From Chitinophaga oryzae (GTDB lineage: Bacteria; Bacteroidota; Bacteroidia; Chitinophagales; Chitinophagaceae): a stretch of DNA of 64,000 nt. This document shows, one piece after another, positions 41,588-50,638 of this stretch. Positions within the stretch are counted from its first letter, which is position 1, and each line of letters opens with the position of its first letter. Under the pieces are notes generated by a model. It had not been told where the DNA came from. It was given only the letters and a program-made list of their open reading frames with translations, and made no database searches. Position numbers and translations under genes: made by a program. Location: the NCBI RefSeq assembly GCF_012516375.2, contig NZ_CP051204.2:1364001-1428000 (forward strand). Direction: 5' to 3'.

Positions 41588-44038
41588 CTATTCGTTGACA
41601 GCAATCAATTTTTTAATCCGGTCTTCCAGCTTCTCGCTGGTCATGGTGTCCCGCAGGCTGTCTACCTTGATAGGGAAGCAGAAAGGCGTCAGTTTATCGG
41701 GCTCGGTGATCACGATACGGCTCTGCGCGATACGTTCCAGCGTTTCGCGCAGACGGGCCTCTTCCATCTGGTAGAAAAAAGCTTCGTTGAAAGCCTGCTT
41801 CAGCAGTAGGTTCTGTGGGTCGTAGTCTTTGAATACATTGAACAGTAAGGAAGCGGACGACTGAAGGTGCCTGTTGGCCTTGTGTTTGCCCGGGTAGCCC
41901 TGGAAGATCAGGCCGGCGATAACGGCGATGTCGCGGAATTTGCGGCGTGCCATTTCGGTGGCGTTCACACTGGTCTGCAGTTCCGTCAGCAGGTTATCGG
42001 TGGTAAACAGCGCTTTGGCGTTTTCTGTGGTCAGCGGTATGGGTTGGTCCGACAGCAGCTCAAAGCCGTAGTCGTTCATTGCAATGGAAAAGGTGATCGG
42101 TTGTATGCGGCTGATGCGGTACGCCAGCAGGGCAGCCATGACCTCATGTACAAGCCGGCCTTCGAAAGGATATACGAAAAGGTGGTAGCCGTCTTTGGTG
42201 GTGATTTTTTCGATCAGCAGCTCATTGTCTTTCGGGATGTGGGACAGCTCTTCCTGCCGGTTGAACAGCGGCTGCAGCGCTATCAGTTCCGGGTCTTTGG
42301 TACGGCGGGAGAGCGCCTCGTTGAACTTCCTGCGCAACATACGGCCGAGGTTGGAGGACAGGGGGATACGTCCGCCCTGGTAGCTGGGCACGATAGTCCG
42401 TTTGGCGCCGGACTTGCGTACCAGCACCGTCATATCTTTGATCATGACAAACTCGAGATTGCGGCCGGCCAGCGTGAAGCTGTCTCCGGGCGAGAGCCGC
42501 GAGATAAAGCTTTCCTCGATAACGCCTACATATCCGCCGGTCATGAACTTCACTTTAAGCATGGCGTCGCTGACGATAGTGCCGATATGCAGGCGGTGCC
42601 GCATGGCCAGCATACGGCTTTTGCAGTAGTAGTGGTCGCCCTGCCGCTCCAGTTTGCGGAACTCGTCGTAGCTGCCGAGGGCGTCGCCGCCGGTGGTAAG
42701 GAAAGCCAGTATCCACTGCCATTCATCTTCCGTAAGGTCCTGGTAGCAAAAGGTTTTACGGACTTCTTCATAAATCTGCGGTGCATGGAAGCCGTCGGAA
42801 ACGGCGAGCGTCATCAGGTATTGCAACAACACGTCATATGCCAGCAGCACAGGCATGCGGCTTTCGATCAGCTCTTCTTCCATCGCGGCTTTGAGCGCCG
42901 CGGCTTCTACCAGTTCCAGTGCGTGGGTGGGCAGGAAGAAAATACGGCTGATGGCGCCCGGCTGGTGTCCGCTACGGCCTGCCCGTTGCAGGAAGCGGGC
43001 CACCCCTTTTGGGCTGCCTACCTGTATGACGGTGTCTACCGGCCGGAAGTCCACGCCCAGGTCGAGGCTGGCGGTGCATACCACTGCTTTGAGGATACCG
43101 TTATGCAGCGCTTCTTCCACCCATATCCGCAGTTCCATATCGATGGACCCGTGATGCAGCGCCAGGGCGCCGGCGAGCATGGGCTCATGTTTGAGCAGCG
43201 ACTGGTACCATATCTCCGATTGGGAGCGTGTATTGGTAAAGACCAGGGTGGTCTGGCTGTTATTGATGATAGGCAGCGCCTGCGGCAGCATGCGGATGCC
43301 GAGGTGGCCTGCCCACGGATAGTTCTCTATCTCATGGGGGATCACGCTTTGCAGGGCGATATTTTTTTTCAGGTTGGCGCGAACGATCAGTCCCCCGTTG
43401 TGATAAGGGCCCAGCAATACTTCCAGCGCTTCGTCGAGGTTGCCGATAGTGGCGGAGATGCCCCACACTTTCAGGGTTGGCCGTAACCCGCGCAGGCGGC
43501 TTAACGCCAGTTCTGCCATGACGCCGCGTTTGCTGCCGAGCAGCTCATGCCATTCGTCTACCACTACCGTGTGCAGGTGCCTGAAAACGGACGGGTATTC
43601 TTTCTGGGCCAGCAGCAGGTGCAGGCTTTCAGGGGTGATGATCAGTATTTCCGGCATCTGCAGCTTCTGGCGGGCGCGGGTGGCCACGGGAGTGTCGCCG
43701 CTGCGGATACCTACTTCCCACGGGATGTCCAGCTCGCGCAATACCTCTTCCATGGCCCGTCCCAGGTCTTTGGCCAGCGCGCGGAGCGGTGTTACCCACA
43801 GCAGCTGCAGGCCGTTCTTCGTTTTTTTCTGATAGTCTTTAGGATGGGCGTCGATCCAGGCGATGACGGCGCCGAGGAAGAGCGAGAAGGTTTTACCAAA
43901 GCCGGTAGGTGCATTCACGATCCCCGACCGGCCCTCCAGGTACGCCTCCCAGGCGTCTTCCTGGAATTTGAAGGGTTGAAGGTCCTTGTCAGCCAGCCAT
44001 CCGGTAATCACTTTCCATCCGCGTGAACGTTGTTGCAT
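41588..44038 (-). CDS. Ligase-associated DEXH-box DNA helicase (Lhr-type)
   Basis: A protein of 816 residues. Helicase motifs run in order: Walker A NAPTGFGKTFSLFLG (about 40-53), VTPLRALAKDL, VVVDEWHELLGSKRG (motif II, DExH-type), GISATIGN (motif III), and RFLQRAGRSGHQPGA (motif VI). The C-terminal half, without known motifs, is the Lhr-type winged-helix and DUF-like part. Members are found only with the ligase, exonuclease and PdeM of this repair set, and translocate on single-stranded DNA. It is followed by pdeM (19-base gap). Confidence 0.93.
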   Translation of the reverse strand: MQQRSRGWKVITGWLADKDLQPFKFQEDAWEAYLEGRSGIVNAPTGFGKTFSLFLGAVIAWIDAHPKDYQKKTKNGLQLLWVTPLRALAKDLGRAMEEVLRELDIPWEVGIRSGDTPVATRARQKLQMPEILIITPESLHLLLAQKEYPSVFRHLHTVVVDEWHELLGSKRGVMAELALSRLRGLRPTLKVWGISATIGNLDEALEVLLGPYHNGGLIVRANLKKNIALQSVIPHEIENYPWAGHLGIRMLPQALPIINNSQTTLVFTNTRSQSEIWYQSLLKHEPMLAGALALHHGSIDMELRIWVEEALHNGILKAVVCTASLDLGVDFRPVDTVIQVGSPKGVARFLQRAGRSGHQPGAISRIFFLPTHALELVEAAALKAAMEEELIESRMPVLLAYDVLLQYLMTLAVSDGFHAPQIYEEVRKTFCYQDLTEDEWQWILAFLTTGGDALGSYDEFRKLERQGDHYYCKSRMLAMRHRLHIGTIVSDAMLKVKFMTGGYVGVIEESFISRLSPGDSFTLAGRNLEFVMIKDMTVLVRKSGAKRTIVPSYQGGRIPLSSNLGRMLRRKFNEALSRRTKDPELIALQPLFNRQEELSHIPKDNELLIEKITTKDGYHLFVYPFEGRLVHEVMAALLAYRISRIQPITFSIAMNDYGFELLSDQPIPLTTENAKALFTTDNLLTELQTSVNATEMARRKFRDIAVIAGLIFQGYPGKHKANRHLQSSASLLFNVFKDYDPQNLLLKQAFNEAFFYQMEEARLRETLERIAQSRIVITEPDKLTPFCFPIKVDSLRDTMTSEKLEDRIKKLIAVNE

Positions 44039-44077
44039 GAAATGAAATTAGCATAAAATGATAAATCGCGAATCGCT

Positions 44078-44085
44078 TATTTTTG
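44078..44085 (+). promoter_or_regulatory. Bacteroidota -7 box (TAttTTTG) touching the start codon
   Basis: Exact TAnnTTTG match ending four bases before the permease ATG at 44090. The next in-frame ATG is 28 codons later, inside the transport domain, so transcription from this box would give a leaderless message. Confidence 0.5.
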
Positions 44086-44089
44086 CAGC

Positions 44090-45412
44090 ATGCTCGCAAA
44101 ATTTTTCAGGCTCTCCGAAAACAATACTACGGTAAAGAAAGAAGTACTCGCTGGTTTGACCACCTTTTCCACCATGGCGTATATCCTGGCTGTGAACCCC
44201 AGTATCCTGTCAACGACGGGGATGGACTTTAACGCGCTGATCACCGCCACGGCGCTGGCTGCCGCTATCGGTACGCTGGTGATGGCACTGTATGCGCGCC
44301 TGCCTATTGGCGTGGCGCCGGGGATGGGGCTGAATGCTTTCTTTGCCTACACTATTGTATCAGGCATGGGCTACAGCTGGCAGTTTGCGCTGACCGCCGT
44401 TTTTCTTGAAGGGATCATTTTTATCATTTTATCGATGTTCCGGATCCGGGAAGCGATCATCAACAGTATCCCCGAAAATCTCAAACACGCTATTTCCGTG
44501 GGTATCGGGCTGTTGATTGCCCTGATCGGGATGGCCAACGCCGGTATTATAGAAACCGGTATGCATCACGCAGGCGAAGGCAGACTGGAAGGCGTGATCC
44601 TGAAAATGGGCAACGTTACCAGCATCGGGCCGCTGATAGCGCTGATAGGCCTGATCGTCAGCGCTGTGCTGATGTACCGGAAGGTAAACGCGGCGTTGCT
44701 GATCGGTATCCTGGCCGCTACGATGGCAGGTATCCCCTTAGGCATTACCCATCTGCCCGAAGGGCACCTGGTGAGCCTGCCGCCCTCAGTGGCGCCTATC
44801 GCATTTAAACTGGAGTTTGACAGGATCTTCAGCCTTGATATGCTGATGATTTTATTCACCCTGCTGATGGTGAACCTGTTTGATACGGTGGGCACATTGA
44901 TAGGACTGTGTAATAAAGCCGGACTATTGGATGAAAACGGGCGGCTACCGCGGGCCAAGCAGGCGCTGATGGCCGATGCGGTGGGCACTACCGCGGCAGG
45001 GCTGTTAGGCACCAGCGTGGTGACAGCTTATGTGGAAAGTGCCAGCGGCGTGGCGGCAGGCGGCAGGACCGGCCTCACGGCGCTGACGGTATCTTTTATG
45101 TTTTTGCTGTCGCTGTTTTTTGCGCCCGTATTTGCCATGATACCACAGGCGGCTACAGCGCCGGCGTTGATCATTGTGGGAATGCTGATGATGGGCGCCG
45201 TGGTAAAAATAGATTTTAATGATGTGACCGAAGCCCTCCCGGCGTTCCTGGCCATCGTGATGATGCCTTATACCTATAGCATCGCGGAAGGGATTGTATT
45301 CGGCATGCTGTCTTACGTATTACTAAAAGTACTGACAGGGCGATACAAACAGATCAGCCCTGTAATGTATGTACTGGCCATTTTGTTTGTCGTTACTTTC
45401 CTGGTGAAATAA
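44090..45412 (+). CDS. NCS2/AzgA-type purine permease
   Basis: A protein of 440 residues with about 12-14 hydrophobic segments and the family motif LPIGVAPGMGLNAFFAYTIV (about residue 70-89), as well as VNLFDTVGTLIG and TSVVTAYVESASGVAAGGRTG near the second half-site. Members of the AzgA group import hypoxanthine, guanine or adenine with protons. This fits hpt and guaA elsewhere in the window. Its stop codon directly abuts that of the convergent LD-carboxypeptidase gene, with no terminator visible between them. Confidence 0.9.
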   Translation: MLAKFFRLSENNTTVKKEVLAGLTTFSTMAYILAVNPSILSTTGMDFNALITATALAAAIGTLVMALYARLPIGVAPGMGLNAFFAYTIVSGMGYSWQFALTAVFLEGIIFIILSMFRIREAIINSIPENLKHAISVGIGLLIALIGMANAGIIETGMHHAGEGRLEGVILKMGNVTSIGPLIALIGLIVSAVLMYRKVNAALLIGILAATMAGIPLGITHLPEGHLVSLPPSVAPIAFKLEFDRIFSLDMLMILFTLLMVNLFDTVGTLIGLCNKAGLLDENGRLPRAKQALMADAVGTTAAGLLGTSVVTAYVESASGVAAGGRTGLTALTVSFMFLLSLFFAPVFAMIPQAATAPALIIVGMLMMGAVVKIDFNDVTEALPAFLAIVMMPYTYSIAEGIVFGMLSYVLLKVLTGRYKQISPVMYVLAILFVVTFLVK

Positions 45413-46444
45413 CTAATCCTTTAACAGCACTTTTTCGTCGGTAACGGTGAGGGTATGCATCATGCCGCATTTGAGGGCGTAGTTATTTTTCTGGTGCCCT
45501 GTCGGGAAGTTGTAGCATACAGGGTATTTAAAGGCTTTTACTTTTTCCTGCACCATATCATATACCGTGCGTCCGAATTCTTCGCCGGGATCATCCGGCT
45601 TTAACCTGTTGAAGCCGCCGATGATGAGCCCGGCGAGGTTGTCGAGTTTATGGGAACGCTGCAGCGTGTTCAGCATACGGTCGATATTGTAAAGATATTC
45701 CCCTACTTCTTCCAGGAACAGGATTTTCCCGTTGGTGTCAATTTCTGAATTGGTGCCGGAAATGCTCTGTATTACCGACAGGTTGCCGCCTATCAGTATG
45801 CCACGGGCCGTGCCTTTGCGGTTGTTGGCATCCGGAGGCGCGGTATACTGCATCTTTTTACCGGTGAGGGCCTGGTAGATAGACATGATGGTATCCTGTA
45901 TCTCCGGCTCCGCATTGTTGAAATCATCCGGAAAACTGTTGCACATTTTGGAATGGATGGTAGCAATACCATAATGGCGGTTGACATGGCAATGCAGTGC
46001 CGTAATATCACTGAAGCCGATGATCCATTTGGGATGGCGATGAAAGCGGGAGAAATCCAGGTGGTCGAGAATGCGCGCCGATCCGTATCCGCCGCGGCCG
46101 CACATGATCGCCTTTACGTTGGGGTCGTTCAGCATGGCTTGCAAGTCCTTTGCTCTCTCGGTATCCGTGCCACCGAAAGAATAATCGCGCATACCAACGG
46201 TATTGCCTATACGTATATTAAAGCCCCATTTTTCCATGATGCGCAGGGAGGGCAGAATTTCTTCTCTATTGATATAACCGGCAGGACAGGTGATACCGAT
46301 GATGTCCCCGGGTTTAAGGTAAGGAGGGATTTGAGGTTCTTTGGCAGCGTCGGTATCGGTAGTGCCTATAGCCGCCAGTGTTTGTGTGGCGGGCAGGCTG
46401 ATACCGATGGTCGCCAGGGCAGATAAAAAATGTTTACGGTTCAT
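45413..46444 (-). CDS. LD-carboxypeptidase (peptidase S66)
   Basis: A protein of 343 residues. It starts with a hydrophobic stretch (residues about 5-25, LSALATIGISLPATQTLAA) that looks like a signal peptide, so it should act in the periplasm. The S66 core has IPPYLKPGDIIGITCPAGY, CGRGGYGSARILDHLDF and the nucleophile serine in WIIGFSDITALH; the distal FNFPTGHQ-type segment holds the histidine. It trims the terminal D-alanine from murein tetrapeptides. Upstream lies a long palindromic repeat. Cytosolic in some relatives, so the signal peptide is worth noting. Confidence 0.88.
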   Translation of the reverse strand: MNRKHFLSALATIGISLPATQTLAAIGTTDTDAAKEPQIPPYLKPGDIIGITCPAGYINREEILPSLRIMEKWGFNIRIGNTVGMRDYSFGGTDTERAKDLQAMLNDPNVKAIMCGRGGYGSARILDHLDFSRFHRHPKWIIGFSDITALHCHVNRHYGIATIHSKMCNSFPDDFNNAEPEIQDTIMSIYQALTGKKMQYTAPPDANNRKGTARGILIGGNLSVIQSISGTNSEIDTNGKILFLEEVGEYLYNIDRMLNTLQRSHKLDNLAGLIIGGFNRLKPDDPGEEFGRTVYDMVQEKVKAFKYPVCYNFPTGHQKNNYALKCGMMHTLTVTDEKVLLKD

Positions 46445-46468
46445 TCAATTAAAATACGGATATTTTCA

Positions 46469-46627
46469 CGCAAAGCACGCAAAGATTTTTGTTTTATATT
46501 AAGCACGCAAAGAATCGGAGATCATATCAATTAACCCTAACCATGATTAAAAACGCACTATATGATAATCGGCAACAGTTATACTTTGCGAGCTTAATAT
46601 AAAACAAAAATCTTTGCGTGCTTTGCG
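46469..46627. repeat. Palindromic element, CGCAAAG class
   Basis: The longest perfect inverted repeat in the window: arms 46469-46504 and 46592-46627 are 36 bp each without mismatch, extended by one mismatch and seven more pairs. Arms start with CGCAAAGCACGCAAAG and include GATTTTTGTTTTATATTAAGC. The loop of about 70 bases is unrelated. It fills the gap between the LD-carboxypeptidase and barrel-protein genes (both minus strand). Confidence 0.95.
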
Positions 46628-46651
46628 AGGAAACAATGGACGAAGGGCCGG

Positions 46652-47209
46652 TCACTTAAAGGTATATGTCATCCCGATTTTACCGGTATTGTTATACACA
46701 GCGGGGAAGTAAGCTTTTACGGGGACGCTGTATGAATACCGGGCATTGACGCCAAACCCGTACGGAAGTTGATATCCTAAACCTGCGGAGCCACTGAGTC
46801 CCCAGCGATTGTAGAGGTCTATGTTATTGTAGGTAAGGCCCTCTACGGTTTCATTGGCTGACAGGACGTAGTTCAGCTCAGGCCCTGCTTCCAAATAAAA
46901 TTTGGGTGTGATATAATATTTGATCATAACGGGGACGCTGAGGTAATGCTCTTTTCTGTCGGTAATAATGTGATACCCTCCCTGGCCGCTGTTGCGATAA
47001 TATACTACCTCCGGTTGTATGGCCCAGCGTTCTTTTAATTTGATTTCAGCAAAAGCGCCGGCGTATACGCCAGTACGGAAGTAATCGAAAAGTGCGGTAC
47101 TATTTGAGATGTTTAAGCCGCCTTTCAGGCCATAATGGACTTTTTTCTGGGCGTAGGTCCCCACTGTCACTGACATTACGGCCAGCAGTACAAATAGAGT
47201 TTTTCTCAT
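46652..47209 (-). CDS. PorT-type outer-membrane beta-barrel protein
   Basis: A protein of 185 residues: signal peptide (about 1-20, VGTYAQ), then KVHYGLKGGLNISN, a typical first strand of the small 'porin family/PorT-like' barrels, with further strands (WAIQPEVVYYRNSG, YLEAGPELNYVLSA, GFGVNARYSYSVPV) and a terminal TYTFK. Such barrels are abundant in Bacteroidota; most have no assigned role. Monocistronic. Confidence 0.82.
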   Translation of the reverse strand: MRKTLFVLLAVMSVTVGTYAQKKVHYGLKGGLNISNSTALFDYFRTGVYAGAFAEIKLKERWAIQPEVVYYRNSGQGGYHIITDRKEHYLSVPVMIKYYITPKFYLEAGPELNYVLSANETVEGLTYNNIDLYNRWGLSGSAGLGYQLPYGFGVNARYSYSVPVKAYFPAVYNNTGKIGMTYTFK

Positions 47210-47405
47210 GTTATTGTCTTTGTATGTTGATATGAATACGGCTAATGCAGGTGATGACAGTAATGCATTACAGGTGTAAATGTAGCCGTGAAAATGTTAA
47301 GGAAATCATTACAAAATGGTTTTTAATTTTCTTTAACGCGGCTGATAAGTTGAGCTAAAAAGAGCATGGCAACGTTTTTGCGGCGTACAGGCAAATGTCA
47401 CGTAT

Positions 47406-47987
47406 ATGCGTTGTTTGCTCGCTTTAACCGGATTGTTGTTCATCACCACTGCTGTGAGTGCACAACAGGAAGCCTGGCGGATCGTGCCGGGCGAATCCAT
47501 TGGTCATGTAAAACTGGAGATGCCTGCTAACGAGCTGGCGTCGCTGGGAAAGCCTGATACCGGTGATGCCGCTATGATGAAAGCATGGCGGATATGGTAC
47601 GGCCGCAGGAAAGACGGCTCGGTGGATTCGGCTGCTGTATTGGCTGTGTTTACTGCCATGCGCACACAGGATACACAATATGTGAAGGAGGTCAGGGTTA
47701 CTTCCCGCCGGTTTCGGACAGCGGAAAACGTGGGCGCGGGCAGCGCGATGACCGCCGTCAGGAAAGCTTATCCCAACCTGAAGCTGGTAAAGGTGTATGC
47801 GTCTAAAAACAGATCCCGCCGCATTGAAGTGTATGATGATGAAAAGCTGGGCATCGCTTTTGAAACGGCGAGTGCCCGCCGCCGCGCCATATGCAGCATG
47901 GTGGTGGTACATACGCCGGGAGAGGCGCCGGGCAGTTACCTCGATTATCACATCGGGTTCGACAACCTCCTGCCGGTCACGCGTTAG
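47406..47987 (+). CDS. Secreted protein of unknown function
   Basis: A protein of 193 residues with a signal peptide (about 1-20, AVSAQ) and a basic, alpha/beta body. I do not recognise a family. The segments RIVPGESIGHVKLEMP and EVYDDEKLGIAFETASA suggest a small beta-rich binding domain (the GESIGxVxLG-like start occurs in several secreted proteins of the phylum). Its last four bases overlap the 3' end of the convergent barrel gene. Codon use and signal peptide support a real gene. Confidence 0.68.
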   Translation: MRCLLALTGLLFITTAVSAQQEAWRIVPGESIGHVKLEMPANELASLGKPDTGDAAMMKAWRIWYGRRKDGSVDSAAVLAVFTAMRTQDTQYVKEVRVTSRRFRTAENVGAGSAMTAVRKAYPNLKLVKVYASKNRSRRIEVYDDEKLGIAFETASARRRAICSMVVVHTPGEAPGSYLDYHIGFDNLLPVTR

Positions 47988-48589
47988 AACACTTTACGGC
48001 CGGAATGAATGTTATACGAAAGCCCGGCGCTTCCGATACCGGGAATATCAGGATTGTAGTTGTTGTTGTTGAAAAGATAGGAGAAGTGAAGGCCCAGTGA
48101 AGTATGACCGATCATGAAACGGCAACCGGTGGTAAATGCAAATCCGGATACATGCACCTGGTCATTGGTATTCTCGTCATCCTCCGTGTTTTCCACGTTG
48201 CGGCTACCGTTGTGGAAGCCGTAACCCGCGCCGGTAAAGAGCCCCAGCTTTGTATGGGACTGTGTGGTGGCAAAGTTTCCATAGTTGTAAGTGAGGAATA
48301 ACGGAACGTCGGCCATAAAAAAGCTGGTGGAGTTACCTTCTGAATAGCGGGAGTAACTGGCGCGTAAGTTACCGCCCAGTGCCAGCTGCGTGCCTATGGC
48401 GAAGGCCGAACGCGGGGAGAGGATACCAAAATTAAATCGCGGTGAATAGATGACGCCCCCGGCAAAATGATTGTCGCCCGAGTATAGTCCCGCCCCGATG
48501 GAGTGAGCGAAGCAGGCAGACTGACTACTGGCCGGCAAAGCGGTCAGAAAAAGGCATAGTGCATACAACCCTGTGTATAGCTTCAGCAT
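47984..48589 (-). CDS. Outer-membrane beta-barrel protein of unknown function
   Basis: A protein of 201 residues with a signal peptide (about 1-22, PASSQ), aromatic and glycine-rich strands (IGAGLYSGDNHFAGGVIYSP, FTTGCRFMIGHTSLGLHFSY split over the last third) and a disordered acidic loop (NVENTEDDENTNDQ). The C-terminus HSGRKVF ends in phenylalanine, as expected for a barrel. No family recognised. Overlaps the preceding convergent gene by four bases. Confidence 0.72.
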   Translation of the reverse strand: MLKLYTGLYALCLFLTALPASSQSACFAHSIGAGLYSGDNHFAGGVIYSPRFNFGILSPRSAFAIGTQLALGGNLRASYSRYSEGNSTSFFMADVPLFLTYNYGNFATTQSHTKLGLFTGAGYGFHNGSRNVENTEDDENTNDQVHVSGFAFTTGCRFMIGHTSLGLHFSYLFNNNNYNPDIPGIGSAGLSYNIHSGRKVF

Positions 48590-48632
48590 AGGTTAGCGGT
48601 GTAGATTTAGAAACAACAATCACTGTTCACTG

Positions 48633-49124
48633 CTAATATACAACCTGGTGCGTTTCTTTTATCACAGAGATCACAAAAATACTTTGGGTATGACTCAGGT
48701 TATCCAGTTCCCCCAGTTTGTTCACATAAAACTCCCGGTACTCATCCATATCTTTTACCTGTACCTTGATCATAAAGTCAAATTCCCCTGATATATTGAG
48801 GCACTCTGTCACCTCCTGGAAAGCGACGATTTCCTGGATGAATTTTTTGCCGTTCTTTTTATTGTGCTCTTTTAAGGTGATATAAACGAGCACCGTCATC
48901 CCTTTGTTTATTTTCCGGGGATCCACGATGGCGGCGTATTGCCTGATAACCCCCGCCTGTTCCATTTTTCGGATACGCTCATATACCGGCGTGGTGCTGA
49001 GGTTGAGCTGTCGCGCAATATCACGGATCGTCATTTTAGCGTCCTGCTGCAGCAGCCGGAGGATGCCCATGTCCTTATCATCCAGCGTGAGCGCGGGCAG
49101 TTCCTGTTCTTTTTTATGGTCCAT
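48633..49124 (-). CDS. Lrp/AsnC-family transcriptional regulator
   Basis: A protein of 163 residues with an N-terminal helix-turn-helix (LLQQDAKMTIRDIARQLNLS, about 20-40, then TTPVYERIRKMEQAGVI) and a C-terminal RAM ligand-binding domain (FIQEIVAFQEVTECLNISGE). Family members respond to amino acids and repress or activate neighbouring genes. The start at 49124 matches the family; the frame extends 23 codons further with no resemblance. It is divergent from the MFS exporter gene, with 120 bases between, so that exporter is a likely target. Confidence 0.9.
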   Translation of the reverse strand: MDHKKEQELPALTLDDKDMGILRLLQQDAKMTIRDIARQLNLSTTPVYERIRKMEQAGVIRQYAAIVDPRKINKGMTVLVYITLKEHNKKNGKKFIQEIVAFQEVTECLNISGEFDFMIKVQVKDMDEYREFYVNKLGELDNLSHTQSIFVISVIKETHQVVY

Positions 49125-49244
49125 TTTACCGATTTTTTGGAAAAAATATCTTGATATAGTGAGTTTTAAGTGTATTTGTTCCAAAAATATCAAAATTGAT
49201 CGATCTGTGTTCTAAAATTTTAGGTTTGTGGAGAAAATGATACT
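49125..49244. promoter_or_regulatory. Divergent Lrp-MFS control region
   Basis: Holds a plus-strand promoter TTG (49196-49198)-N22-TAggTTTG (49221-49228) for the MFS gene and a minus-strand -7 box TAttTTTG (plus 49182-49189) for the regulator. The inverted repeat ATATCTTGATAT (49146-49157) and a second AAAAATATCAAAATTGAT stretch (49183-49200) between the two promoters are candidate operator sites for the Lrp-type protein. Confidence 0.55.
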
Positions 49245-50636
49245 ATGGAAAAGCGAATAATCCTGACCGTGGCCTGCATGGCGATTTTTTTTGAAGCATT
49301 GGACGTATCGGTGTTGAACATGGCATTGCCGGGCATGCAGACCTATTTTCATTTCGGTCCTGACGCTATCCAGTGGGTGCAGACAGTGTACGTGCTGATG
49401 TATGCGGGATTTGTACTGCTGGGAGGCCGGCTGTCTGACACGATGGGAAGACGGAAGATTTTTATCACCGGCGCTATCCTGTTTGTACTGGCTTCGCTGG
49501 GAGCGGGTTTTTCCATGTCATTTGCGTGGCTGTTGACCTGCCGCGGTCTGCAGGGGCTGGGAGTAGCGCTGGCCATACCGGCGGCGATGGCGATCATCAG
49601 TCATACTTTCACGGTGCCCGCAGAAAAGAACAGGGCGTTCGGCATCTTCGGCGCCATGGCGGGCATCGGTTTTGCCACCGGTCTTGCCATTGGTGGCCTT
49701 ATCAGTGCATGGATGGGATGGCAGTGGGTTTTCTTTATCAACGTGCCGGTTATCGGCGTTGCCATTCTGCTGGCCTACCGCTTTATTCCGCATGATCAGC
49801 AGCCGGCTGTGAAACAGGACAGTAATTTGCTGAGTGGTGTATTGATTACCCTGCTGCTGATGCTGACAGCGTGGCTGATCCACGACCTGGGCCATATTGC
49901 AGCGCATCCCGCAGGTTTCGGGTTATTGCTGGTAGCGTTACTAACGGCCGGTATTTATTTTGTCAAAAGAGAACGGGTGCATGCGTCGCCGTTAGTGGAC
50001 TTCGATCTTTTCCGTCTGAAAGGCGTGATTACCGGTAATATCGGCGCTACCTTACTGGGCAGTACTTTTCTGCCTTACATCTTTTTGTTGACCCTGTACC
50101 TGCAGGAAGTGCTGGGTTTCAGTTCTTCCACAGCGGGTTTGTTGTTGTTTCCTTTCAGTATCTTGTCCGGGTTGATCTCGAAGTATATGCTCCCGCACCT
50201 GTTTCACCGGCTGGGCGTAACGCGTACGGGCATTGCCGGCAGCTGCTTTATGCTGGCTGGTATCCTGTTTTTTGCATTGAGTTATTTCACGGCTTGGCAC
50301 CTGCCATTTATGCTGCTGGCGGTATTATGCATCAACTCACTCGGAATGTCGATCACTTTTCCTGCTATTACGATCCTGGCCATACAGGAAGTGCCGGAAG
50401 CGCAGCATGGACTGGCTTCGGGCATTAACGGTACTTGTAACGCCATGGGCGGCGGACTGGGATTGTCGCTGGTGGGATTGATGATGCAGTTGGCAGTGGT
50501 GAATCAGTGGAACAGTTATGCCGCGGGACTGGCGGTGCTGGCATTGATTGCCACAGGCGCCATTTTGCAGCTGTACCGTTTCTGGTGGCGCCAGTCCGCT
50601 GCTACAGCGGGACAGCTGGTAAAAATACCATCGTAA
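49245..50636 (+). CDS. MFS exporter, DHA2 (EmrB/QacA) type
   Basis: A protein of 463 residues with about 14 hydrophobic segments. Motifs: LDVSVLNMALPGMQTYF in the first helix region (family motif D1), GGRLSDTMGRRKIF (motif A, loop 2-3) and RGLQGLGVALAIPAAMA (motif B). Such transporters use the proton gradient to expel drugs or metabolites. The divergent Lrp-family regulator suggests amino-acid-related or drug-responsive control. Converges on the DNA ligase gene, stop codons two bases apart. Confidence 0.9.
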   Translation: MEKRIILTVACMAIFFEALDVSVLNMALPGMQTYFHFGPDAIQWVQTVYVLMYAGFVLLGGRLSDTMGRRKIFITGAILFVLASLGAGFSMSFAWLLTCRGLQGLGVALAIPAAMAIISHTFTVPAEKNRAFGIFGAMAGIGFATGLAIGGLISAWMGWQWVFFINVPVIGVAILLAYRFIPHDQQPAVKQDSNLLSGVLITLLLMLTAWLIHDLGHIAAHPAGFGLLLVALLTAGIYFVKRERVHASPLVDFDLFRLKGVITGNIGATLLGSTFLPYIFLLTLYLQEVLGFSSSTAGLLLFPFSILSGLISKYMLPHLFHRLGVTRTGIAGSCFMLAGILFFALSYFTAWHLPFMLLAVLCINSLGMSITFPAITILAIQEVPEAQHGLASGINGTCNAMGGGLGLSLVGLMMQLAVVNQWNSYAAGLAVLALIATGAILQLYRFWWRQSAATAGQLVKIPS

Positions 50637-50638
50637 GA

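Noticed and set aside
41867..43486. A 539-codon open frame opposite the Lhr-type helicase gene
   Set aside because: It lies wholly antisense to a gene with all helicase motifs. Its translation is rich in Gly, His, Val and Phe, as expected from the complement of G/C-biased third positions. No family resemblance.
46469..46627. Ordinary Rho-independent terminator
   Set aside because: Stem is too long and its loop of about 87 bases too large, and no T-run follows on either strand. Clear terminators elsewhere in the window (for example 29559-29586) look quite different. A role in ending transcripts is not excluded.
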